DNA of 64,000 nt from Clostridium sp. (GTDB lineage: Bacteria > Bacillota > Clostridia > Lachnospirales > Lachnospiraceae): NCBI GenBank assembly GCA_031275405.1, contig JAISOV010000047.1, positions 1-64,000 of the forward strand, written 5' to 3'. Made by a program: the position numbers and the translations under genes. How positions within the stretch are numbered: the stretch's first letter is position 1; each line of letters begins with the position of its first letter. Below, piece by piece: positions 45,331 to 53,825 of this stretch. The notes beneath the pieces are model-generated. The model was not told where the DNA came from and searched no databases. It saw nothing but the letters and a program-made list of their open reading frames with translations.

Positions 45331-45645
45331 CGAAGCCAGAGGAAGGTATCAACGCTGTTGTTCAGCAGGAAGCTCCCGCGAAGTCAATTTTGTGTACTGT
45401 TTTGCACAAAATTGCGAACATGGAATGCGCCAAGCTGCTATTCGGCTGTTTTTGCTGAATAGCAGCTTGTGCGCATGTGTTTCTGTTCGTCTGTTCCTGC
45501 CGGACAGAAACGTAGTATTCTTGGAATGCGCAGATCAGACGGCGGTCATAATGCTTTTTCCAGGCGCATATATTTTGAAAAAGGGCAGGAGTCTTGCCTT
45601 TGCGGACAAAACATCCCGCTTTTTTCAGAGAGGGTCAGTAGAAGC
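45331..45645. repeat. Gap with three nested hairpins
   Basis: No gene. CAATTTTGTG (45385-45394) pairs with CACAAAATTG (45405-45414); AAGCTGCTATTC (45432-45443) pairs exactly with GAATAGCAGCTT (45457-45468), with GCGC arms extending the stem; GTTTCTGT near 45479 pairs with ACAGAAAC near 45504. TCCCGCGAAG at about 45374 recurs at 5905. Confidence 0.6.
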
Positions 45646-46386
45646 ATGGAAAAGCGGACGGTTTGTCGCAGACGGTGGAAGAAATATTTTCCATGGAGCT
45701 TCCGGCATAGAAAAGTAGCAATCCTTCTCGTGGAATGCGGGATGTGTCTGCTGCTTTTTGTTGTATTCCTTTCTGAGCGGGGGGGCGTATTTCCCACGAA
45801 TGCCCAGGCGGGGAAGGCATGGGAAGAGGAAACGAAGAAAGTCGCGATCACTTTTGACGACGGGCCGCACCCGATCTATACGAAACAGCTTCTAGACGGA
45901 CTTGACGAGCGGGGAGTCAAGGCGACCTTTTTTGTGACGGGAATCAATGCGGAGAGATACCCGGAGATCATCCGGGAAATCAGTCGGCAAGGACATCTGA
46001 TCGGGAACCACACTTATTACCATACCCAGCTGACCGGCGGCAATCTGGAAACGTTCAAAGAGGAGATCTTCAAGACCAACGAACTGCTCAAAGAGCTGAC
46101 CGGGGAAGAAATCCTATATATCCGCCCGCCTTATGGCAGCTGGAACAAGGCCGTGGAAAAAGACCTGAATATGTTCCCGGTGCTGTGGAGCGTGGATCCT
46201 CTGGACTGGTGTTCCACCAGCGTGTCGTGTATCGTACAGAGCGTGATGGCGAAAGTCCGGGAAAACGATGTGATTCTGCTGCATGATCATTACCCCTCTA
46301 CCGTGACGGCGGCCCTGAAGATCGTTGACAAGCTGACTGCCCAGGGCTATCGGTTTGTGACGGTAGATGAGATTCTGTTTGACTAG
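45646..46386 (+). CDS. Polysaccharide deacetylase (NodB domain), membrane-anchored
   Basis: A 246-aa deacetylase, probably acting on peptidoglycan or another GlcNAc polymer outside the membrane. A basic N-terminus and one helix (about residues 24-45; VAILLVECGMCLLLFVVFLS) precede the NodB domain: VAITFDDGPHP with the catalytic Asp pair, the metal histidines in IGNHTYYHTQ, IRPPYGSWNKAV, and LLHDHY with the general-acid His. PdaA/PdaB-type proteins of spore formers look like this, and one could act in cortex maturation. ATG 45646 has AGAGGG about 12 nt upstream. The frame is open to 45469, but that region is repeats. Confidence 0.9.
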   Translation: MEKRTVCRRRWKKYFPWSFRHRKVAILLVECGMCLLLFVVFLSERGGVFPTNAQAGKAWEEETKKVAITFDDGPHPIYTKQLLDGLDERGVKATFFVTGINAERYPEIIREISRQGHLIGNHTYYHTQLTGGNLETFKEEIFKTNELLKELTGEEILYIRPPYGSWNKAVEKDLNMFPVLWSVDPLDWCSTSVSCIVQSVMAKVRENDVILLHDHYPSTVTAALKIVDKLTAQGYRFVTVDEILFD

Positions 46387-46499
46387 ACAATTTTTATTTT
46401 ATGTAGTCTTGTGCTATTCATGAAAGAAAGTAAGATCTTATGAAAGAATATCATGTGAAGCCGTCTCAAAAAATAATCTTTCAGATAGAATATGGTATC

Positions 46500-48128
46500 C
46501 TAAAATTCTATGATCTCATCGGCTAAATCAAATAATCTATCATCATGGGTAATTAGGATTACGATTTTATTTTCTGCCTTTCCGGCTAATTCCTTTTTGA
46601 ACGTTTGAATACTTTCCACGTCCAGAGCACTGGTAGGTTCATCAAATATCATCACATCGACATCCTTCAGCAACGATCTGCATATTGCGATCTTCTGTTT
46701 TTCGCCTCCGGATAAAGTGTTGTTCTTGGTATTTACGACGGTTCCATATCCTTCCGGCTTGTCTGCTATGAACTCCAATAACTTATGATCCCGCAGTTTT
46801 GACTGCCCATGATGTTTAGCGTCTGTACTGCCATAAAACAGATTGTCCAAGATCGTTCCGTCCAATAGATACGGTTCCTGCTCGGTGAAGGCAACGTGAT
46901 CTTTCAGCATTTTCTCTACATTTACGTTACATAATGATATGCCATTGATCCGGATCTCGCCTATATCAGGTTTGAGCAGCCCCAATACCGTGTTTACGAA
47001 GGTTGACTTACCAGACCCGTTTTCACCGCGTAAAATATAAATCTTTCCCCTTTCAAACCGGATGCTCTTGCCGCTGATCACATAGCCTTCATCATAGCCT
47101 ACAGAAACATCTTCCGCAGTAATAGCTTCGATGTCACGGATTTCATCCGCTCCGTTTTTGTCGAGCGGAATATGGAACAAGTCCTGAATCCTGTCTCTGG
47201 AAACATGATAAGCTTCCCTCGCTTTACCAAATTCGGTCAGTTTTTGAGCCGTGGATAACAGAAGCTGAATGTATACGATCATGACGGCAATCTTACCTAG
47301 GCTGATCTTATCCTGAGAAATCAGCACAGTCAGACAAAAAATTCCGATACCATAGCCTGCCCTGCTTATAAAATTGCCCATATTGCTGATAGCGAAATGA
47401 GTCCGCAAATAGTTCATTGACTTCATAAAATAGTGAGTGACTACCTTTGTAAATTCACGATCAGTCTCTTCAAACCAGGAATTCAATTTTATCAGCCGCA
47501 CATTGAAAATCTGGCTGCTCAACATAGAAAAGAAACCGCTCTGTGCTTCCAGCATTTCATAGTTATATTGATAAAGCAATTTTCTGACCGCAAAATAAAG
47601 AAGATTATACAGACTCAGAAGGCCGACTGATAAAGCGCCTAACATGATATGGACTTGAAACAGTATGGCGGCAACTGACACGATAGTAAAAACGTTCGTA
47701 AGAAAATCCGGTAATTTCTCAATCAGATAATCTCCGATACAGACCGAATCATTATTGATCCTTTGCGCTAGGTAAGCATCGTGATACTTAGCGATTTCAC
47801 GATATATCGAGTGCTTGACATGGTTCATGGTATCATATTCTATCTGAAAAGTTATTTTATTAGACAGCTTCACATTATATTCATTCGTGATAAAAAATAA
47901 TAGGAATTCCGATAAAACCATAGCTGCAAAAAACAGCGCATAAAAAGTAATACTATGATGGGCTTCATAAAAAATCTTATCGATGCAATAGCTTAGATAA
48001 AAAGGTATCGCTAAAAATAAGCCCGTATACAGGATTCTTAGGAACAGATAAAAAACAAACGCCCTGCTGTACTGACTGAGATAATTTCTTATATGATAAG
48101 TTTCAGGCCGCGATTCCCTATCTATCAT
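46500..48128 (-). CDS. ABC exporter half-transporter (fused TMD-NBD)
   Basis: A 542-aa transporter with an N-terminal six-helix domain and a C-terminal ATPase: Walker A GENGSGKST, signature LSGGEKQKIA, Walker B VMIFDEPTSALD and His-loop ITHDD. It lies in a visibly AT-rich stretch unlike its neighbours, pointing to recent acquisition. Peptide, bacteriocin or lipid export are all possible; no peptide gene is recognised next to it. ATG 48128 with GAGGTGGG upstream is preferred over ATG 48140. A 56-codon open frame with no start overlaps its beginning, and a 120-bp fragment of a second copy lies at 49194. Confidence 0.92.
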   Translation of the reverse strand: MIDRESRPETYHIRNYLSQYSRAFVFYLFLRILYTGLFLAIPFYLSYCIDKIFYEAHHSITFYALFFAAMVLSEFLLFFITNEYNVKLSNKITFQIEYDTMNHVKHSIYREIAKYHDAYLAQRINNDSVCIGDYLIEKLPDFLTNVFTIVSVAAILFQVHIMLGALSVGLLSLYNLLYFAVRKLLYQYNYEMLEAQSGFFSMLSSQIFNVRLIKLNSWFEETDREFTKVVTHYFMKSMNYLRTHFAISNMGNFISRAGYGIGIFCLTVLISQDKISLGKIAVMIVYIQLLLSTAQKLTEFGKAREAYHVSRDRIQDLFHIPLDKNGADEIRDIEAITAEDVSVGYDEGYVISGKSIRFERGKIYILRGENGSGKSTFVNTVLGLLKPDIGEIRINGISLCNVNVEKMLKDHVAFTEQEPYLLDGTILDNLFYGSTDAKHHGQSKLRDHKLLEFIADKPEGYGTVVNTKNNTLSGGEKQKIAICRSLLKDVDVMIFDEPTSALDVESIQTFKKELAGKAENKIVILITHDDRLFDLADEIIEF

Positions 48129-48288
48129 AACCCACCTCATAACGCAAAAACTCTCTGACGTTTCTGTTTGTTCTTTTGTATCTTTCTATCAGCTCTTTTG
48201 TAAAAAGTGAATCGTCAACACTCGTTTCATTCCAAAACTGATCATATGGAATGTCGGTTATTCCGTTTTTGTCAAACGTAGCATAATT
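48118..48288 (-). pseudogene. Unidentified C-terminal coding fragment overlapping the ABC gene start
   Basis: A frame open for 56 codons reads NYATFDKNGITDIPYDQFWN and ends EFLRYEVGYDR before TAG, overlapping the ABC start by 11 nt. It has no start codon and is preceded by an in-frame stop, so it looks like the 3' end of a lost gene that was once coupled to the transporter. Confidence 0.45.
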
Positions 48289-48331
48289 CTACCAGATAGG
48301 TTTTTCAATACTTATGATTCATAATCCTGCT

Positions 48332-48499
48332 TTACGTTTCATCAATAGTCCTATTTACAAAGCTGTTCAGACTTTCACCTTTTTTCAGCATGGAGTTGTA
48401 AATCGGCTTTCTTACCTTTGTCAACTTTTCATCCAATCCGGTCATATGCTTTTTCATTGTATTTGCGTACAGCTTTTTTTGTGATTCTGTAATTGCCAT
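48332..48499 (-). pseudogene. Decayed small Arc/CopG-like protein gene
   Basis: Starts MAITESQKKAVRKYNEKAYD, the usual N-terminus of a short Clostridia protein of the Arc/CopG-like type. A TGA interrupts the frame after ...DRIG, and the rest (KVDKGKKADLQLHAEK, then ESLNSFVNRTIDET) continues only after a 1-nt shift in an A-run. Confidence 0.7.
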
Positions 48500-48500
48500 T

Positions 48501-48748
48501 TTACATCTTCACCCCATTATCATACAATTCATCACAAGATAAATCTATTTCATCATTCCAACTGATGCCATAACCGCCAACATCAACTTTGACCTGTTCA
48601 GACAAGCCTTTCATCAAAGACAGAGACTTGAACGATTCCCATTTATCAAATAGCGGCTGTACTGGGTATTTTTGCATTCGCCATTTTGAAAATGAACCGA
48701 CAAATAATCATCCGGCAATGGTTGAACTGTTTGCACTTTGTAAAACAT
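48501..48748 (-). pseudogene. Frameshifted DUF2442 gene
   Basis: MFYKVQTVQPLPDDYLSVHF and QNGECK match the DUF2442 start, then the frame must shift near 48660 to continue VQPLFDKWESFKSLSLMKGL, ...VDVGGYGISWNDEIDLSCDELY. The stop is TAA just before the next gene. DUF2442 commonly pairs with DUF4160, as here. Confidence 0.75.
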
Positions 48749-48759
48749 AATTTTCACCC

Positions 48760-49015
48760 CTATTCAAGCGGCGGTAACGGCTTGAAATTCTGTGTGTTCC
48801 ATATTTCAAGCAAGTCCGCTTTATGCTGTTCCATCCATTCGCGCACCAAAGACAAAGCTTTTGGCGGCAAATCCCCTTCAAGCATTTCTAATGTCTGAAT
48901 GTCAATCGCACCAATATATTCACCATAAACAGCATGAATATGCGGCGGGTTATGTTCGCTCTGCTGAACATACATCTTAGATAATCAATCCATAAAACCT
49001 TGCTATTACTGGCAT
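48760..49015 (-). pseudogene. Frameshifted DUF4160 gene
   Basis: The true start, with AGGTGA upstream, encodes MPVIARFYGLII and then hits TAA; one extra base shifts the frame. The downstream frame gives MYVQQSEHNPPHIHAVYGEY, ...LEGDLPPKALSLVREWMEQH, the conserved DUF4160 body. A 71-aa product could still start at 48975. Confidence 0.75.
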
Positions 49016-49193
49016 TTTTTCACCTGTTTTCAGTTAGCTGGAAGCGGGTTGTTATTTCCCTATTTTCTTTCTTATTGTAACGCAAGGTGATACTAACGTC
49101 AATAGGAAGATCCTGAAAAAGATGATGCCGCGCACTGGATCTCCCATAGAAGAAAGCGAAATGGAGGCAGCAGAAAGGAGTTGATCGCCATGG

Positions 49194-49314
49194 CCATCAG
49201 ATCATTTCCGATACAGACCGAATCATTGTTGATCCGTTGCGCTAAGTAAGCATCGTGATACTTGGCAATTTCACGATATATGAAGTGCAGGACATGGTTC
49301 ATGAGGGTATCATA
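49194..49314 (-). pseudogene. Fragment of a second copy of the ABC exporter gene
   Basis: Encodes HFIYREIAKYHDAYLAQRIN and NDSVCIG, nearly identical to the transporter segment encoded at 47721-47838. Similarity ends sharply at GGTATCATA (49306-49314), where a repeat element begins. Confidence 0.85.
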
Positions 49315-49404
49315 CGCGTAGGCAGCGAGCCGAGCGGCTGCGGAGCAACCATTTGGCGAGCGCCCGCGAACCATGAGTCCGCGAAGCGGATTCATGGTAT
49401 CATA
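49306..49404. repeat. Repeat element joined to the ABC fragment
   Basis: Begins GGTATCATACGCGTAGGCAG and ends GCGAAGCGGATTCATGGTATCATA, so GGTATCATA occurs at both edges. Same family as 62432-62498; it has a longer centre. Confidence 0.7.
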
Positions 49405-49482
49405 GAAAGACGGCTGATGTTCCTGTCACCGGCTTTTTTCAGGAGGAACCAATGCCTGGGATTTACATAAATTGATAGTAAG

Positions 49483-49560
49483 ATATTACGCGTAAGCAGC
49501 GAAGCCGACCAGGGTGTACGCGCAGAACCGCGATCTGCCAAGCGCTTTCGTGGCAGCAGG
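49483..49560. repeat. Related repeat unit upstream of the amidase-domain gene
   Basis: TTACGCGTAAGCAGCGAAGCC shares the left part of the family; the right part (GATCTGCCAAGCGCTTTCGTG) is diverged. Confidence 0.45.
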
Positions 49561-49568
49561 AGTATCCG

Positions 49569-50078
49569 ATGAAATATAACAGGAGAAAGGCTGTGGAATA
49601 TGCCCATAAATGGGCTTTTGGCCGTAATCCCCGGTATCTGGATTTTTCGGGGCTGGGAGGGGACTGCACCAACTTTATCTCCCAGTGTCTGTTGGCGGGA
49701 GGGCTGCCGATGAATTACCGGAAGAATTTCGGCTGGTATTATCATTCGTCCTATGACCGTGCGCCCGCCTGGACTTCCGTACAATATTTTTATCAGTTTC
49801 TGACAGACAATCAGGAAGCGGGGCCGAAAGCGGATGAGGTTCCGTTAAAGGACGTACAGATCGGGGATGTGGTTCAGCTGTCGTTTGACGGGGCGGTGTT
49901 TCACCACTCCCTGCTAGTGGTGGAAGTAAAGGCTCCGGACACGACGGGAGAGGGAGGTTCGGCGGTTCCCGGCATGGATCAGATCCTGATCGCGACGCAT
50001 ACGGACGACAGCGATTACCGGCGGCTTTCCACTTATACGGCAATGCGGAGCTATCGGTGCCTGAAAATTCGTGGATGA
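49569..50078 (+). CDS. Amidase-domain protein (Amidase_6-like)
   Basis: A 169-aa protein consisting of the cysteine/His amidase fold of the Amidase_6 family: YNRRKAVEYAHKWAFGRNP, the nucleophile segment GGDCTNFISQCLLAGG, and the catalytic His in FHHSLLVVEV, ending ATHTDDSDYRRLSTY. No signal peptide is evident. Relatives occur in spore formers and are thought to act on wall material, but this is not established. CAGGAG lies 7 nt before the ATG. The following radical SAM gene starts 75 nt later and is probably co-transcribed. Confidence 0.9.
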   Translation: MKYNRRKAVEYAHKWAFGRNPRYLDFSGLGGDCTNFISQCLLAGGLPMNYRKNFGWYYHSSYDRAPAWTSVQYFYQFLTDNQEAGPKADEVPLKDVQIGDVVQLSFDGAVFHHSLLVVEVKAPDTTGEGGSAVPGMDQILIATHTDDSDYRRLSTYTAMRSYRCLKIRG

Positions 50079-50152
50079 AGCCGCAAGGCGGGTGTATCAC
50101 AGATAAAACGTTCCGTTTAATCAGAAAAAGCTGGAAAGGAATGGTCATCAAC

Positions 50153-51448
50153 ATGGAACTGAATGCATTTTTGAATGGAGGAATCAGGAATATCATAAAA
50201 GCGACCGGCCGTTTTTATCTAGGCAGCAGGAGAGGGCAGACCTTCCTGCTGAAAGCGGCGGGCAATATCAGAAGAAACGCAAAGATAAGGGAGCGGAAAA
50301 GAGAGGAAGGACTGCACGTGCCGCCTTTTCTGATCGCCAGTATCGCCTCTACTTGCAATCTGCGCTGCGAGGGCTGTTACGCGTGGGCGAACGGGGGCTG
50401 CCATGCCCACGGAGACGCTCAAAGCATGGTAATGGAGGTTTCCGACTGGGAACGCGTCTTCACCCAGGCCGCCGACCTTGGAGTGTCTTTTATTTTACTG
50501 GCGGGCGGCGAGCCGCTGCTGCAGCGCCGGATCATCGAAAAGGCGGCGCGGTGCGACAGGATCATCTTCCCTGTTTTTACAAACGGAACTTTGCTGACCG
50601 GAGAGTATCTCGACTTTTTTGACCGGAACCGGAACCTGATCCCGGTCATCAGCATGGAAGGGGAGGACGAAAGGACCGACGAACGCCGGGGCAAAGGAAT
50701 GGCCGAGAAAGTGTGGCAGGCAGCAGGGGAACTGAAAAAGCGCGGCATTCTTTATGGGGTGTCTGTGACTGTGACGAGGGAAAATGTGGAAGAACTGATG
50801 GCGGCTTCCTTTGTGGAAGGACTACAGAAAAAGGGCTGCGGGCTGGTGTTCTATGTGGAATATGTTCCGGTGGAAAAAGGAACGGAAGACCTGACACTGA
50901 CGCAGAAGGAACAGGCCAGGTTGCAGGACTGGGTGCTTAGGGAGCGCCGGAAGAGGAGGAAGAAAGGGCTGGTTCTGCTGTCTTTTCCGGGAGATGAAGA
51001 AGCCATGGGCGGTTGCCTGGCGGCGGGCCGGGGATTTTTCCATATTAATTACAGCGGCGGCGCGGAGCCTTGTCCGTTTTCGCCGTATTCTGAAGAAAAT
51101 CTGAAAGAACAGTCCTTGGAAGAGGTGCTGCGGTCGCCGTTTTTTGAAAGAGTACGGGAGATCAGCGGTTCAGAGGCCCTGTTCCACAAAGGCGGCTGTG
51201 CTTTGTTCCGTCACCAGGAAGAAGTGGAAAGCGCGGCGGGAAAAAAGGAAAACACGACGGGAGAAAGCGAAAGCGCGGCGGGAAAAAAGGAAAACACGAC
51301 GGGAGAAAGCGAAAGCGCGGCGGGAGAAAAGGAAAGCGCGGCGGGAGAAAAGGAAAGCGCGGCGGGAGAAAAGGAAAGCGCGCCAGAAGGAAAAGAAAAT
51401 GCGTCGGCCGTTCCCGAGTCTGTTGAGAAAAAGGAATCACAGGCATAA
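50153..51448 (+). CDS. Radical SAM protein with SPASM/twitch-like C-terminus and repetitive tail
   Basis: A 431-aa enzyme binding a 4Fe-4S cluster at C68, C72 and C75 (ASTCNLRCEGCYAW). The SAM site GGEPLL follows, and a later cysteine region (GGCLAAGRGFFHINYSGGAE and PCPFSPYSEENLKEQS, then GGCALF) could bind an auxiliary cluster. Such enzymes modify peptides or mature protein cofactors, but no substrate is recognisable. The last about 70 residues are tandem repeats of E(S/N)(A/T)(A/T)G(K/E)(K/S)E type with no structure. ATG 50153 lies 12 nt after AAAGGA; an ATG at 50141 is too close to it. Confidence 0.88.
   Translation: MELNAFLNGGIRNIIKATGRFYLGSRRGQTFLLKAAGNIRRNAKIRERKREEGLHVPPFLIASIASTCNLRCEGCYAWANGGCHAHGDAQSMVMEVSDWERVFTQAADLGVSFILLAGGEPLLQRRIIEKAARCDRIIFPVFTNGTLLTGEYLDFFDRNRNLIPVISMEGEDERTDERRGKGMAEKVWQAAGELKKRGILYGVSVTVTRENVEELMAASFVEGLQKKGCGLVFYVEYVPVEKGTEDLTLTQKEQARLQDWVLRERRKRRKKGLVLLSFPGDEEAMGGCLAAGRGFFHINYSGGAEPCPFSPYSEENLKEQSLEEVLRSPFFERVREISGSEALFHKGGCALFRHQEEVESAAGKKENTTGESESAAGKKENTTGESESAAGEKESAAGEKESAAGEKESAPEGKENASAVPESVEKKESQA
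51229..51400 (+). repeat. In-frame tandem repeats in the radical SAM tail
   Basis: Two units of about 54 bp (AGKKENTTGESESA) followed by three 24-bp units (AAGEKES). Confidence 0.85.
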
Positions 51449-51504
51449 TCAGAATTTCCGGGGCATAAAATTCCCATAAGAGCAATCTTTTTCTTGGAGG
51501 AAGC

Positions 51505-52137
51505 ATGAGAAATTCTGATCATGACGGCAGGTCGCAGGGCGGCTATTACCAAGGCCCTCAAGGCACTGTGGACGCCCAAGGCTTCCTGCTCAAGCAAGGC
51601 AGTCCGGGAACGCAGGGCGCGCTGGGCAGCATGGAACAGAGCGGGAACCTGCGCGTGAATGGCTCCCCCTGCGCTCTACAGGCACAGTGTCTGCGTACCG
51701 TGCCGGCATTCTTCAATGCGGTCTACAATGGGGGAGCGCAGGATGTTCCTCCGGAGGGGGAAGTGGTCTTTCTCCTGGCATATCAGTCCGGCGACTTCCT
51801 CTTTGCCCCGAACACCTCGGTCATCACGGTCAACACCTCCGGTATTTACCGGATTGATTATAGCCTTACTCTGCGTCCGACTATAGGATTGCTGAATGCC
51901 GCGTATGCGGTGGCGATCTCCGAAGCAGACCATCCGTTTTCTTTCTTTGGAACGTATTCAGACGGATTGGGAAGCACGGAGAGGCTGCAAGTCGGGGGTA
52001 TGTTCCTGACGGATATTCGTGCGGGAGAAACGGTGATATTACGGAATAAATCTTCCACCTCCAACCATCTGTCTGGTATGGGCATAGAGGTTCAGACGAT
52101 CAACAGGGCTTCTATTCTGATCCAGAGAATTGCGTGA
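51505..52137 (+). CDS. BclA-like surface or spore protein
   Basis: A 210-aa protein with a short Gly/Gln-rich start (YYQGPQGTVDAQGF, SPGTQGALGS) resembling a degenerate collagen-like stretch, and a C-terminal beta-rich domain (LLAYQSGDFLFAPNTSVITV, SGIYRIDYSLTLRPTIGL, HLSGMGIEVQTIN) like the trimerising C-terminal domain of exosporium protein BclA. No signal peptide, as expected for a spore-surface protein assembled from the mother cell. GGAGGAAGC precedes the ATG. Location on the spore is inference. Confidence 0.72.
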   Translation: MRNSDHDGRSQGGYYQGPQGTVDAQGFLLKQGSPGTQGALGSMEQSGNLRVNGSPCALQAQCLRTVPAFFNAVYNGGAQDVPPEGEVVFLLAYQSGDFLFAPNTSVITVNTSGIYRIDYSLTLRPTIGLLNAAYAVAISEADHPFSFFGTYSDGLGSTERLQVGGMFLTDIRAGETVILRNKSSTSNHLSGMGIEVQTINRASILIQRIA

Positions 52138-52208
52138 AAGAAGCGGCGCGGACACATAGCTGCCGGGCATATACGAGACCGTGGCGCGGCATGGTCTTGT
52201 GTTTCGCT

Positions 52209-52796
52209 TTATCGTAAATGTTCCAGGAGAATTTTTATCCCCATAACGATCAGCAGGCTGCCGCCCGCCAGTTCGGCTTTCCCCTTGTAGCGAAATCCGA
52301 ACAGATTGCCGACTTTTACCCCCGCCGTGGAGAAGAGGAAGGTGGTAATGCCGATGAAAGCCACAGCGGGCAGGACATCCACTTGCAGGAACGCGAAGGT
52401 CACGCCGATGGCCAGGGCGTCGATGCTGGTGGCGATGGCCAGGGGAAACATTGCCTTGGGAGACAAGGAGGCATCGAAAGCGGCGTCTTTGGGGATGGGG
52501 GATGTGGAAAATTTTTCTTGTTTCGGTTGCTTCGCATCCTTGATCATGGAACCGCCGATCAGGGAAAGCAGGACGAACGCGATCCAGTGGTCGATGGAAG
52601 TGATATAGCGTTCAAAACGGCTACCCAGAAGATAGCCCAAGAAAGGCATAAAGGCCTGGAAACCGCCGAACCACAGCCCTGTCAGAACTGCGTGGCGGAA
52701 AGCGGCTTTTTTCAAGGAAAGCCCTTTGCAAACGGACACGGCAAAGGCATCCATAGATAACCCGATGGCGATCAGGAAGAGGCTGAGTAAATTCAT
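52209..52796 (-). CDS. mntP: Manganese efflux pump MntP
   Basis: A 195-aa membrane protein with six helices and the duplicated MntP motif: IGLSMDAFAVSVCKGL in the first half and ATSIDALAIGVTFAFLQV in the second, each with the essential Asp. AGGAG is 8 nt before the ATG. mntP is often controlled by a yybP-ykoY riboswitch; I could not recognise one in the 125 nt upstream, which instead holds gap-repeat units. Confidence 0.94.
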   Translation of the reverse strand: MNLLSLFLIAIGLSMDAFAVSVCKGLSLKKAAFRHAVLTGLWFGGFQAFMPFLGYLLGSRFERYITSIDHWIAFVLLSLIGGSMIKDAKQPKQEKFSTSPIPKDAAFDASLSPKAMFPLAIATSIDALAIGVTFAFLQVDVLPAVAFIGITTFLFSTAGVKVGNLFGFRYKGKAELAGGSLLIVMGIKILLEHLR

Positions 52797-52924
52797 GACG
52801 GTCTCCTATGTGTCGCATAGTGATTACCCGGCAAGGACAGCTGGTTCTATTCGGCAAAGGCTGCTCCCTCTCAGCAGTCATGCCGCATACGTGTGCGCTG
52901 CTTTATCTTTTGTGGGAAACTGAT

Positions 52925-52971
52925 AAAAAATACGGTCGTTTGCCAGTTTCCGGACAAAAGACCGTATTTTT
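52925..52971. terminator. Bidirectional-looking terminator
   Basis: AAAAAATACGGTC (52925-52937) pairs with GACCGTATTTTT (52960-52971). On the minus strand it could end the cold-shock transcript before mntP. Confidence 0.75.
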
Positions 52972-53111
52972 GATGTGCCGACCATAATCACCGACCGTCG
53001 CATGACGGCTGCACGTGACACCAGAATCGTGAAACGATCCTGGTAAGAGCATAACCCATCCGGCGCATCCTATCCTGCGGACAGGATATACGGATCGTTT
53101 CGCAATCATAA

Positions 53112-53145
53112 CCCTTCCAGAGGCCGCACGCGGCTTCTGGAAGGG
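53112..53145. repeat. Strong hairpin downstream of the cold-shock gene
   Basis: CCCTTCCAGAGGCCGC and GCGGCTTCTGGAAGGG form a 15-bp stem with one mismatch. No T-run follows on the minus strand, so it may stabilise the 3' end rather than terminate. Confidence 0.6.
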
Positions 53146-53220
53146 CTGCCGCTTGCCCTGCAAGCTGGCCGCCGGAAATCGGCACGGGCAATGCCCTCCG
53201 CATACGGATCCCTGCGTAAG

Positions 53221-53433
53221 TTATGCCAGGGAAACGTTCGTAGCGCGGATCTTGCTTTTGTTCTGAGGATCGCTTTCTGTGTCGAAAACAACTCTCTGGC
53301 CTTCTTCTAAGGACTTGAAGCCAGTAGCGTTGATCGCTGAGAAATGTACGAATACTTCCTCTCCGGTTGCTTCGTTGGTGATGAAGCCATAGCCTTTCTG
53401 TGCGTTGAACCATTTTACTGTACCACTGTTCAT
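53221..53433 (-). CDS. Cold-shock domain protein
   Basis: A 70-aa RNA chaperone with one cold-shock domain: [19 protein letters not shown] with RNP1 (KGYGFI), and [10 protein letters not shown] with RNP2 (VFVHFS). AAGGAGG lies about 8 nt before ATG 53433; the frame is open further upstream but that is untranslated leader. The leader is about 145 nt and holds a 15-bp stem, as often seen for cspA-type genes. Confidence 0.95.
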   Translation of the reverse strand: MNSGTVKWFNAQKGYGFITNEATGEEVFVHFSAINATGFKSLEEGQRVVFDTESDPQNKSKIRATNVSLA

Positions 53434-53499
53434 GTGTGAGTACCTCCTTTTATTTTGGCAAAAGCCTTTTTGCGATTCTAAAACGTATGACAATAAAAT

Positions 53500-53552
53500 C
53501 ACATATTTTTGTAAACCATCAGCAAAGTAGCAATGACTTACAAAAATATGTG
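53500..53552 (-). promoter_or_regulatory. Long perfect stem in the cold-shock leader
   Basis: CACATATTTTTGTAA (53500-53514) is exactly complementary to TTACAAAAATATGTG (53538-53552), with a 23-nt loop. An AU-rich stem in the leader is a plausible temperature-responsive element. Confidence 0.65.
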
Positions 53553-53584
53553 AGATCAATGACTTTCATTTAGAATACATCTGG

Positions 53585-53613
53585 ATTATAACACCCCGTT
53601 TCGGCAGTGTCAA
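53585..53613 (-). promoter_or_regulatory. Consensus promoter of the cold-shock gene
   Basis: On the minus strand TTGACA (53608-53613) and TATAAT (53585-53590), both perfect, are spaced 17 nt. Confidence 0.92.
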
Positions 53614-53730
53614 GTGTTTTTTCAAAAAAAAAAATAAAAAAATGCTGGAAATTTCTGGATCATACTGAACAGCCCTGAACGAGCAGTGACAATTTCTGCC
53701 GCTTTCGCGTATCTTGTCATGAAAACAAAT

Positions 53731-53759
53731 TTGTAATTCTTTTTACAGTGTGATACAAT
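53731..53759 (+). promoter_or_regulatory. Candidate promoter of the CPBP gene
   Basis: TTGTAA (53731-53736) and TACAAT (53754-53759) spaced 17 nt. Confidence 0.6.
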
Positions 53760-53825
53760 ACCCGCGAAGGCTATGATACCCGCGCCGGTTTCCGGCGGGC
53801 GAAGCGAAACGAACGGAGAGGGAAC

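Noticed and set aside
49099-49395. 98-aa minus-strand ORF spanning the ABC fragment
   Set aside because: Only its middle is coding-derived; the N-terminus is repeat sequence and the C-terminus is unrelated.
49415-49473. Seven-codon ORF (MPGIYIN) with a strong AGGAGG site
   Set aside because: Too short to support as a gene; possibly the front of a lost gene next to the repeats.
52797-52920. yybP-ykoY manganese riboswitch before mntP
   Set aside because: I could not find its conserved internal loops; the GGGAGCAGC stretch alone is not enough.
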